Source: JAGOEY01 sp017997515
GTDB taxonomy: Bacteria; Pseudomonadota; Gammaproteobacteria; Burkholderiales; Burkholderiaceae_C
Direction: 5' to 3'
DNA length: 64,000 nt
NCBI GenBank assembly: GCA_026314275.1
Contig: CP111109.1
Coordinates: 186,001-250,000, forward strand
Under the pieces are notes generated by a model. It did no database searches. It was not told where the DNA came from and worked only from the letters and a program-made list of their open reading frames with translations. How positions within the stretch are numbered: the stretch's first letter is position 1; each line of letters begins with the position of its first letter. Shown here in pieces: positions 57,095-64,000 of the stretch. A program made the translations under genes and the position numbers.

Positions 57095-58435
57095 ATGGGC
57101 GTTCAAAATTCCAGTATGGGCGACGTTGCGTTGCCGCCCACATCCCAGCGCGTATCGAACAATTCAACTGCCGCGAAGAGCAAGGTGCATCCCCGCGTCG
57201 TGGCTGCAACAGTGGCGGGCAACGCGCTGGAGTTCTTTGATTTCACCACCTACGCGTTCTTCGCGGTGTATATTGGCCAGACCTTCTTTCCTGCTGACGA
57301 GCCGCTGGTCACGGTGATGCTGTCGGTAGCAGTGTTTGGCGTTGGCTTCATCACGCGTCCTTTGGGCGGGCTGCTGATCGGCTCTTTTGCTGATCGTGTC
57401 GGACGCAAGCCGGCCATGCTGTTGACCATTGCGCTCATCACGATCGGCACGATCGGCATGGCGCTCACCCCCTCATACGCAAGCATCGGATTGGCGGCAC
57501 CCATCATCGTCATTGTTTGTCGGCTGGTGCAGGGGTTGGCCCTGGGCGGCGAGGTCGGGCCGTCTACGACGTATCTGATCGAGATCGCACCCCAGGGGCG
57601 GCGCGGCCTCTATGGCAGCTGGCAGCTTGCCAGCCAAGGCATAGCCTCGCTGGCGGCTGGCGTCGTCGGCATTGTGCTCACGCTGGCGCTAAGCAAGGAG
57701 CAGATGCTGGCGTGGGGTTGGCGTATCCCTTTTTTGCTCGGTCTGGCATTGATCCCCATTGCTTTCTTTTTGCGCCGCCACATGCCTGAGAGCCTCGAGC
57801 ATCCCACGCATAGCGGACCCATCAAGAGCCCGCTGGTCGATATCCGGCACCATCTGCGACCGATCATGCTGGCGCTCATGGTCATCCTGGGTGTGACGAT
57901 CTCGACCTATGCGGCGATCTACATGACCACTTATGCCGTGACCACGCTCAAGCTCTCCGCGACGATCGCCATGTCGGCGACCATCGTATTCGGCGTGGCG
58001 ACCTGGGCGGGTGCGCTGCTGGGGGGCTGGCTGTCAGATATGTATGGGCGCAAGCCTGTGATGCTCTGGGCTCGCGTGGCATTGTTCGTGCTGGTCTATC
58101 CGGCTTACATGCTGCTCATCGAGCACACCAGCTTTGCCACTCTGGCACTGGCGACTGCGCTGCTGGCGTTGCTCACGGGCATTGGTGGCGCGCCAATGCT
58201 GGTGGCCATCCCGGAGCTGTTCCCTGGTCATGTACGCGCGCTCGGGCTGTCGATTTCCTATGCCTTCGGTGTGGCGCTGTTTGGCGGCACCGCGCAGCTG
58301 GTGATCACCTGGCTCATCAAGGTGACCAACAACCCGGCGGCGCCAGCGCTCTACGTCCTTATCACCAGCTTGATCGCCATCGTCGGCATTCTGCTCATGC
58401 GCGAAACCGGCGGTGACAAGGAACTACAGAAATGA
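57095..58435 (+). CDS. MHS-family MFS transporter
   Basis: 446 residues from ATG 57095 with GGAGA upstream. About twelve helices, with the metabolite:H+ symporter hallmarks: VVAATVAGNALEFFDFTTYAFFA, FITRPLGGLLIGSFADRVGRKPAM and VCRLVQGLALGGEVGPSTTYLIE, close to citrate, shikimate and proline/betaine carriers. It should import an organic acid or amino-acid derivative with protons. It is first in the operon with the M20 hydrolase and glutaminase (gaps 37 and 3 bp), so the imported compound is likely the hydrolase substrate. Confidence 0.93.
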   Translation: MGVQNSSMGDVALPPTSQRVSNNSTAAKSKVHPRVVAATVAGNALEFFDFTTYAFFAVYIGQTFFPADEPLVTVMLSVAVFGVGFITRPLGGLLIGSFADRVGRKPAMLLTIALITIGTIGMALTPSYASIGLAAPIIVIVCRLVQGLALGGEVGPSTTYLIEIAPQGRRGLYGSWQLASQGIASLAAGVVGIVLTLALSKEQMLAWGWRIPFLLGLALIPIAFFLRRHMPESLEHPTHSGPIKSPLVDIRHHLRPIMLALMVILGVTISTYAAIYMTTYAVTTLKLSATIAMSATIVFGVATWAGALLGGWLSDMYGRKPVMLWARVALFVLVYPAYMLLIEHTSFATLALATALLALLTGIGGAPMLVAIPELFPGHVRALGLSISYAFGVALFGGTAQLVITWLIKVTNNPAAPALYVLITSLIAIVGILLMRETGGDKELQK

Positions 58436-58472
58436 TCACCAGGCGAATTTTTCCGGACTGTGAGTTCATAGC

Positions 58473-59660
58473 ATGACTGTTCAAGACACCTTGCAGGCGG
58501 TACGCGCACACGAAGACGAATTCATCGCTTTGCGCCGTGATATCCATCAGCACCCCGAGCTGCCATTCGAAGAGCTACGCACCAGTGATTTGGTGGCTGC
58601 GCGACTGCGGGACTGGGGTTACCACGTTGAGCGCGGCCTGGGCGGAACCGGTGTGGTCGGGCAACTCAAGCGTGGCGACGGCAAGCGCACGCTGGGTCTG
58701 CGCGCGGACATGGATGCACTGCCGATCCAGGAAACCACGGGGCTGCAGTACGCAAGTCGCAACCAGGGCGTCATGCACGCCTGCGGCCACGACGGACATA
58801 CGGCCATGCTGCTGGCGGCAGCCAAGGTGCTGGCAGAGCAGGGTGACTTCTCAGGGACACTCAACCTGATCTTCCAGCCCGCAGAGGAATACGGCACCAG
58901 CGACTGTGGCGCCGTACGCATGATCAACGACGGCCTGTTCGACAAATACCCATGTGACGCTATCTTCAGCATGCACAACATGCCCGGCTGGCCGCAGGGG
59001 CACTTGATCTTTCGCGAAGGCCCAATGATGGCCTCCTCTGACAAGGTCTACATTACGCTGGTAGGTCATGGTGGTCACGGTGCTGTGCCGCACAAGACAG
59101 CCGATCCGGTGGTGGCGGCTGCCAGCCTGGTGATGGCGTTGCAGACCGTGGTCTCGCGCAACGTCGATCCACTTCAAACAGCGGTGGTTACCGTAGGGGT
59201 GCTGCAATCCGGGCGCGCCAATAACGTCATCCCCGACAGCGCATATCTCGAGCTGAGCGTGCGCGCGCTCGATTCTGAGGTGCGCAGCCTGCTGCAGCAG
59301 CGCATTACCGAAATCGCCCACGCACAGGCGCAGAGCTTTGGCGTCAAGGCTGAAATCGACTATCGGCGCGGCTACGCGGCACTGGTCAACAGCAAGGACG
59401 AAACCGACTTCGCCCGCCAGATTGGCAGCGAATTGGTTGGTGCCGAGCGCGTTGTGCTGCAGGCCCCGCCTCTCACCGGCAGCGAAGATTTCGCTTTCAT
59501 GCTGGAGAAGTGCCCCGGCAGCTACCTGTTGATCGGAAACGGGGATGGCGACAAGCTGGGCGCCTGCATGGTGCACAACCCGGGTTACGACTTCAACGAC
59601 GCCAACCTGGCCATTGGCGCTGCGTACTGGACGCTGCTGGCGCGGCGTTATCTGGTTTGA
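58473..59660 (+). CDS. M20 family amidohydrolase (hippurate hydrolase/aminoacylase type)
   Basis: 395 residues. Metal-ligand motifs are MHACGHDGHTAMLLAAAKVL, FQPAEEYGTSDCGAVRMI and SMHNMPGWPQG; the lid domain has VGHGGHGAVPHKTADPV, and the last ligand His is in TGSEDFAFMLEKCPGSY..MVHNPGYDFND. M20D enzymes split N-acyl amino acids (for example hippurate, N-acetyl amino acids) into acid and amino acid. Alongside a glutaminase and a transporter, an N-acyl-glutamine substrate is plausible but not shown. Confidence 0.93.
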   Translation: MTVQDTLQAVRAHEDEFIALRRDIHQHPELPFEELRTSDLVAARLRDWGYHVERGLGGTGVVGQLKRGDGKRTLGLRADMDALPIQETTGLQYASRNQGVMHACGHDGHTAMLLAAAKVLAEQGDFSGTLNLIFQPAEEYGTSDCGAVRMINDGLFDKYPCDAIFSMHNMPGWPQGHLIFREGPMMASSDKVYITLVGHGGHGAVPHKTADPVVAAASLVMALQTVVSRNVDPLQTAVVTVGVLQSGRANNVIPDSAYLELSVRALDSEVRSLLQQRITEIAHAQAQSFGVKAEIDYRRGYAALVNSKDETDFARQIGSELVGAERVVLQAPPLTGSEDFAFMLEKCPGSYLLIGNGDGDKLGACMVHNPGYDFNDANLAIGAAYWTLLARRYLV

Positions 59661-59663
59661 ACG

Positions 59664-60590
59664 ATGGATCGCGCCGCTTTGGAAACGCTCCAGGGCTTTC
59701 TGGTAGCGCTCGACGCGCGCATGAAGCGCGCACACAAACGCGGCCAGGTGGCGCACTACATTCCGCAACTGGCTAGCGTTGATGTGCATCAGTTCGGGAT
59801 CAGTGTGTGCCTGGCCAGTGGTGAGCAGCTGAGCGCGGGCGACGCTGCGACGCCGTTTTCGATCCAGAGCATCTCAAAGGTCTTCTCGCTGGCGATCGCA
59901 TTGGGCCGTCACGGCGACCGGCTCTGGAAGCGGGTGGGCAAGGAACCATCTAACTACACCTTCAACTCGGTCATTGAGCTTGAGCAGGAAGGCGGCAAAC
60001 CGCGCAATCCTTTCGTCAATGCGGGTGCACTGGTCACCACCGACGCCATGCTTGATGCGCCCGACGCGGGCGGCGGACTCGACGAACTGATGGATTTCGT
60101 TCGCACGGCGGCTGGAGATGACCGGATCTCGATTGATGAACAGGTTGCCGCCTCGGAATACCGCACGGCCTACCGCAACTTCTCCCTGGCGTACTTTCTA
60201 CGCTCGTGCGGCAATCTGCACACGGAATGCGAACGGCTGCTGCAGATTTACTGTCGCCAATGCGCGATCGCGATGAACTGCCAGCAATTGGCCAGCGTCG
60301 GCCGGTTCCTGGCCGGCTTCGACTCCGCAGCCCACCTGCTGAACCCAGCTCAGGCACGCAGCATCAACGCCTTGATGCTGGTCGCGGGGCACTATGATGG
60401 TTCAGGCGACTTCGCCTATTCGGTCGGCTTCCCCGGCAAGAGTGGCGTCGGAGGCGGCATTCTTGCCGTCGTTCCGGGACATGCATCGATCGCGGTCTGG
60501 TCTCCTGGCCTGAATGCGTTTGGCAATTCACTGCTCGGCACGCGCGCGCTGCAAGAGTTGTCAGAGTTCACCGGCTGGTCGGTGTTCTGA
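59664..60590 (+). CDS. glsA: Glutaminase (GlsA family)
   Basis: 308 residues, 3 bp after the amidohydrolase stop. The beta-lactamase-like fold of GlsA is recognisable by FSIQSISKVFSLAIALG (Ser-x-x-Lys nucleophile), EPSNYTFNSVIELEQEGGK, NPFVNAGALVTTDAML, VAASEYRTAYRNFSLAYFLRSCGN and SGVGGGILAVVPGHASI. It converts glutamine to glutamate and ammonia. As the last gene of the operon it could use glutamine released by the M20 enzyme. The minus-strand frames here are shadows. Confidence 0.96.
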   Translation: MDRAALETLQGFLVALDARMKRAHKRGQVAHYIPQLASVDVHQFGISVCLASGEQLSAGDAATPFSIQSISKVFSLAIALGRHGDRLWKRVGKEPSNYTFNSVIELEQEGGKPRNPFVNAGALVTTDAMLDAPDAGGGLDELMDFVRTAAGDDRISIDEQVAASEYRTAYRNFSLAYFLRSCGNLHTECERLLQIYCRQCAIAMNCQQLASVGRFLAGFDSAAHLLNPAQARSINALMLVAGHYDGSGDFAYSVGFPGKSGVGGGILAVVPGHASIAVWSPGLNAFGNSLLGTRALQELSEFTGWSVF

Positions 60591-60769
60591 TGTGCAGACT
60601 TTATCGTTTGCCTCGACATGAATAGCCCCGGATTATGAGCAGACTGGCTGGTTTGAATGAAGGTCGGTAAGACTGCCTCGCCGGCCGATTGCCGCCAGAC
60701 TGCTTGGAGTGCTTGCATGGTCGGCCTGCCTGAGCAAGGCAATCCCAGCGGCTCTGCGAGGCTACGCAC

Positions 60770-61234
60770 GCCGTCGAGAACAGCCCAGTCCTCGCTCCAG
60801 TCGAACTGGAAGGCCTCGCCCGGACCGAAGGCCAGGGGAACGAAAGTGCCGCGGCCGGTGGTCTGCTGGGCCACAAGGCGCTGCTCGTGCCAGAGGCGCG
60901 CAAAGGCCGCCACACGGTTGTAGGAGCCGCCATAACCGAGCGCCTGCAGATCCACGTACATCTGCTTGATGGTGCGCCGCTGCTTGCGGGATCGGCCAGC
61001 TTCCGTCTTGAGCCAGCTGGCGAGCTTCAAGGCAAAGGGGTCGAGCTTGGAAGGGCTGGCCCGCTTGGCATAGTGCGGCTCGGCCTCGCCTGCGCGCAGG
61101 TACTTGCGGATGGTGTTGCGCGAGAGGCCCGTGCGGCGGGCGATCTCTCGGATGGACAGCTGCTCTCGCAGGGCCCAGCGCCTGATGACACTCAGTGTTG
61201 CCACGTCTATCACTCCTGGTCTCCTGCTGCTCAA
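60770..61234 (-). pseudogene. IS21-family istA remnant
   Basis: The first ~155 residues of an IstA transposase remain: a helix-turn-helix (LSIREIARRTGLSRNTIRKYL), a basic linker and the start of the catalytic core (GEAFQFDWSEDWAVLDG, with the first Asp). Beyond 60770 the frame becomes unrelated. Two thirds of IstA and all of IstB are missing. The start is a TTG at 61234 or a GTG near 61213. It shows that the right border of the accessory block was formed by a broken IS. Confidence 0.85.
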
Positions 61235-61261
61235 TAAAGCAGCAGGTTAGGGTTAGTACGT

Positions 61262-61317
61262 GGGTCAGATTTAGATGGAAATCCTGGGGGTTAGTGGGTC
61301 ACTTCTGCGTGGAAATC
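61262..61317 (-). repeat. IS21-like terminal repeats
   Basis: Two 22-bp copies, GGGTCAGATTTAGATGGAAA at 61262 and GGGTCACTTCTGCGTGGAAA at 61296, spaced 34 bp. Multiple terminal repeats just outside istA are a mark of IS21 elements; the other end is lost. Confidence 0.75.
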
Positions 61318-61320
61318 AAC

Positions 61321-61641
61321 AATGTGTCCTGTTCGCTGGGCCGACCACGGCCTCTGCGCTCACTTTTGCTGCGGGTGAAGGTTCATGCCGGGTCACATTG
61401 CGCATTTGGCGAGCGTCCGCTTTGAGGCGCACTGCCGCCGCATGAACCATCCTCATCGAGCGCCGGCAATCAGCCTCAAGCGGCCATCTGCGATGGTGAG
61501 CCTGAGGGTCGCCGCTGATCGAAGCGCAAACCCCAAGTTAAACGGATATCTTGGTGGCCGTTCACCTCCCTCACATACAACGCAGCCAAAGCACATAAGG
61601 CTCGGCACCTTCACACCCCTCCCCCGGTGTAGCATCCCCGC
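61321..61641. other. Upstream region of bcr without a recognised gene
   Basis: About 320 bases between the IS21 end and the bcr start; short open frames are not credible. I see no terminator or repeat. It must hold the bcr/miaA promoter. Confidence 0.5.
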
Positions 61642-62880
61642 ATGTCCGTTCCCTCATCCACGGCGCCCACAGCGGGGAGCGCCAGCGCCATGCAGCCCGC
61701 CACCATCGTTCTTTTGCTGGCCTTGCTGCTGGGCATTCAGCCCATCACCACCGACCTGTACCTGCCCGCACTCCCCGCGCTGAGCCAGGCGCTGGGCGCG
61801 TCGATGGCGCAGTCGCAGCTCACGCTCAGTGCTTTGCTGCTGGCGTTTGGCTGCGCTCAGCTGGTGCTGGGGCCGTTGTCTGACCGGTTTGGCCGCAAAC
61901 CGATCCTGCTGTGGGGGCTGGCCGCTTATGTGCTGGCGGCGGTGGCGGGGGTGATGGCCCCCAGCATCGAGCTGCTGATCGTTGCGCGCACGGTGCAGGG
62001 GGCGGCCATGGGCGCGGCGGTGATGTGTGCGCGTGCGGTGGTGCGTGACCTGTACGCACCTGCGGCCGGTGCGCGGGTGATGTCGCGTGCGCTCAGTGGG
62101 CTGGGCGTTATTGCCTGCCTCAGCGCGCCGGTGGGTGGCTTGGCGTCCGACCTGTTTGGCTGGCGGGCGGCGCTGCTGTTGCCAGCGGTTTTTGGCGCCG
62201 TGACGTTGGCGCTGGTGGTGTGGCGTTTTGTCGAATCCGTGCCCCTTAAGAACCCGCGCGCCCTGCACCCCGGCACGCTGCTGCGCACCTGGGGCGTCAT
62301 TCTGCGCAACCCGACTTTTGTGGCCTTTTGTGCGCTGACCTGTGCGTCGTACGGCCTGCTGTTCACCTTTCTGGCGGCATCGTCTTTTGTGTTTACCCAG
62401 GTGCTGGGCCTAGGCAAAACGCAGTACGGCCTGGTGATGTTCTGGAACAGCCTGTGGTATGTGGCGGGCACCTTTTTGTGCCGCTACTGGCTGCAGCGCC
62501 ATGGCGTGCGCGGCACGGTGGCGCGCGCGGGTGTGCTGGCGCTGGCAGGTGCCACCACCATGGGTGTGCTGGCGCTGGCAGGGGTGGTGTCGGTGTGGGC
62601 GATTGCGCTGCCGCTGGTGCCCATCATGCTGGCCCACGGCATCAACCAGCCCTGTGGGCAAAGCGGCTCGGTGGGGCCGTTCCCGCAGGCGGCGGGGGCT
62701 GCATCGGCGCTGAACGGGTTTTTTATGATGGTAGTGGCCTTCGCGGTCGGCGGCTGGCTGGGTAGGTCGATGAACGGCACGGTGCTGCCCCTGGCTTATG
62801 GCATGTGGTTCTTTGGCACCTGCGCGGCCGTGGCTGCATGGACGCTGGTGCAGCGCCACGGGGAGCCGCAGCATGGCTGA
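61642..62880 (+). CDS. Bcr/CflA family drug efflux MFS transporter
   Basis: 412 residues with twelve hydrophobic helices. Typical parts are GIQPITTDLYLPALPALSQALG, LVLGPLSDRFGRKPILLWGL (motif A) and GAAMGAAVMCARAVVRDLYAP (motif C region). Bcr/CflA carriers export bicyclomycin, chloramphenicol, sulfonamides or small peptides by proton antiport. Its stop overlaps the miaA start by 8 bp, so the two are translationally coupled, an arrangement that I believe recurs in Comamonadaceae. Confidence 0.92.
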   Translation: MSVPSSTAPTAGSASAMQPATIVLLLALLLGIQPITTDLYLPALPALSQALGASMAQSQLTLSALLLAFGCAQLVLGPLSDRFGRKPILLWGLAAYVLAAVAGVMAPSIELLIVARTVQGAAMGAAVMCARAVVRDLYAPAAGARVMSRALSGLGVIACLSAPVGGLASDLFGWRAALLLPAVFGAVTLALVVWRFVESVPLKNPRALHPGTLLRTWGVILRNPTFVAFCALTCASYGLLFTFLAASSFVFTQVLGLGKTQYGLVMFWNSLWYVAGTFLCRYWLQRHGVRGTVARAGVLALAGATTMGVLALAGVVSVWAIALPLVPIMLAHGINQPCGQSGSVGPFPQAAGAASALNGFFMMVVAFAVGGWLGRSMNGTVLPLAYGMWFFGTCAAVAAWTLVQRHGEPQHG

Positions 62881-63847
62881 GCCGCAACACCGCGCACTAA
62901 CCCTCGTGGCCCTGGCCGGCCCCACGGCGTCGGGCAAAACCGCTGCAGCATTTGCCATTGCCAAGCACCTTGCCCCGCGCATGCCGGTCGAGATCATCAG
63001 CGTCGATTCGGCGCTGGTGTACCGGGGCATGGACATTGGCACCGCCAAACCCACAGCGGCTGAGCTGGCCCAGGTGCCCCACCACCTGGTCAACATCCGC
63101 GACCCGCTGCAGGCCTACAGCGCCGCCGAATTTGTGGCGGATGCCGAGCGGCTCATAGCCGACATCACCGCCCGGGGCGCGCTGCCGCTGCTGGTGGGCG
63201 GCACCATGCTGTACTTCAAGGCGCTGTTCGACGGCATCGATCCGATGCCCCCCGCCGACCCGCTGGTGCGCGCCGCCATCGAGGCCGAAGCCGCAGCACA
63301 CGGCTGGCATGTGATGCACGCGCAACTCGCACAGGTTGACCCGGCCACCGCCGCACGCCTGCCGCCCAACGACACCCAGCGCATCCAGCGTGCGCTGGAG
63401 GTGTACCGCGTGTCCGGCCAGCCACTGTCGTCCTTCCATACTCCTAAAAATATAGCTGCTAACGCAGGTGGGACGGGCGCTAGAGCCCTTATTTCCTTGG
63501 AACCAGCCAACCGCGCCTGGTTACACACCCGTATCGCCCAGCGTTTCGACGCCATGCTGGCCGACGGCTTTTTGGTCGAGATGCAGGCCCTGCGCAGCCG
63601 GGGTGACCTGCATGCCGACCTGCCCAGCATGCGCTGCGTGGGGTACCGCCAGGCATGGGACGTTCTGGACGGCCAGATGCCCGCCGCCGAGCTGCGCGAC
63701 CGGGGCATCTTTGCCACGCGCCAGCTGGCCAAACGCCAGCTCACCTGGCTGCGCAGCATGCCCACACGCCAGGTGGTGGCGGCCGATGCGCCCGATGCCC
63801 TGGCGCAGGTGCTGGCGCTGGTGGACCGCCAGCTTGGGTTACTGTGA
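62873..63847 (+). CDS. miaA: tRNA dimethylallyltransferase
   Basis: 324 residues from ATG 62873. P-loop LAGPTASGKTAAAFAIA, the DSALVYRGMDIGTAKP substrate loop, LPLLVGGTMLYFKALFDG and NDTQRIQRALEVYRVSGQPLS are diagnostic. SMRCVGYRQAWDVLDG and TRQLAKRQLTWLRSM form the C-terminal tRNA-binding part. It adds a prenyl group to A37 of tRNAs that read UNN codons. A family A repeat at 63441-63496 encodes the variable PKNIAANAGGTGARALI segment. Confidence 0.96.
   Translation: MAEPQHRALTLVALAGPTASGKTAAAFAIAKHLAPRMPVEIISVDSALVYRGMDIGTAKPTAAELAQVPHHLVNIRDPLQAYSAAEFVADAERLIADITARGALPLLVGGTMLYFKALFDGIDPMPPADPLVRAAIEAEAAAHGWHVMHAQLAQVDPATAARLPPNDTQRIQRALEVYRVSGQPLSSFHTPKNIAANAGGTGARALISLEPANRAWLHTRIAQRFDAMLADGFLVEMQALRSRGDLHADLPSMRCVGYRQAWDVLDGQMPAAELRDRGIFATRQLAKRQLTWLRSMPTRQVVAADAPDALAQVLALVDRQLGLL
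63441..63496 (-). repeat. Palindromic dispersed repeat (family A) inside miaA
   Basis: On the minus strand: GGAAATAAGGGCTCTAGCGC, CCGTCCC, CTGCGTTAGCAGCTATATTT, TTAGG. Antisense to miaA, read through in frame. Confidence 0.75.
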
Positions 63848-63932
63848 AACACCCCCGAAGCGCCTTCGGCGCCTCCCCCTCAAGGGGGCGCACCTGGTGG
63901 CCTGGCGGAGCCAGTTCCACGGGTGCCCTGGT
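63844..63932 (+). repeat. Three-hairpin 3'-end repeat (family C), after miaA
   Basis: Overlaps the miaA stop: GTGAAACACCCCCGAAGCGC, CCCCCTCAAGGGGG, CCTGGCGGAGCCAGTTCC, ACGGGTGCCCTGG. Same layout as the family B copies with a different first hairpin. The last 65 bases of the window hold nothing else I can support. Confidence 0.85.
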
Positions 63933-64000
63933 CAAGGCATGTCCACCTCACGCGGCGTGTTGCATTGCCCGGGGCGTCACCATTCATGAAAGTTCACAGC

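Noticed and set aside
63987..64000. ATG followed by AAAGTTCACAGC at the window end
   Set aside because: Only four codons are visible; it could start a gene but cannot be supported.

Overview
This is GC-rich chromosome (about 65% by eye) from a betaproteobacterium of the order Burkholderiales, most likely Comamonadaceae and close to Rhodoferax/Polaromonas. The support is the gene set (a Bug-type tricarboxylate receptor, DUF2788 and DUF2189 proteins, a dapA-bamC-MBL run, tsaE-amiC-mutL and bcr-miaA) and a dense set of short dispersed repeats. The genus is an inference. I found no rRNA, tRNA or CRISPR array.

Layout. 1-11.1 kb: two loci of a predicted ATP-grasp/alpha-E/transglutaminase peptide-ligase system on either side of comEC (a leftward ATP-grasp gene cut by the window edge, then rightward transglutaminase-DUF2126, ATP-grasp+alpha-E and transglutaminase genes). 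11.2-17.7 kb: ridA, then topoisomerase IV (parC, parE) and a lytic transglycosylase on the minus strand, with a 700-bp inverted repeat between ridA and parC. 17.8-20.9 kb: an AT-rich foreign island with a small unknown gene translationally coupled to a phage-like SNF2 helicase, a second unknown gene, and transposon-like inverted ends. 21.2-39.7 kb: housekeeping genes (MFS, SDR, methyltransferase, dapA, bamC, MBL hydrolase, roxA-type oxygenase, FKBP, dut, coaBC, pyrG, eno, ftsB, pnuC with an NR-kinase-like gene, hslO, gamma-carbonic anhydrase). 39.9-51.3 kb: HDOD regulator, xerD, Bug receptor, AEC transporter, queG, tsaE, amiC, hydrolase, dedA, mutL. 51.5-61.3 kb: gdhA, a lipoprotein hydrolase and an accessory catabolic block (LysR broken by an IS256-family element, MHS-type transporter, M20 amidohydrolase, glutaminase, IS21-like remnant). 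61.6-63.8 kb: bcr and miaA.

Three patterns cut across the genes. A ~65-bp palindromic element occurs at least ten times, five of them read through inside genes (methyltransferase, coaBC, NR-kinase-like, mutL, miaA). A second, three-hairpin element sits 0-20 bp after stop codons in six places with constant polarity. Six genes, including the essential parE and pyrG, carry single-base frameshifts; four of these are in C-runs that all read exactly seven, which points to sequence-consensus error more than to biology.

The best candidates for incompletely described biology are the twin ATP-grasp/alpha-E/transglutaminase loci, the in-gene palindromic repeat family, the AT-rich helicase island with its unknown partners, and the possible N-acyl-glutamine utilisation operon with its IS-split LysR regulator.
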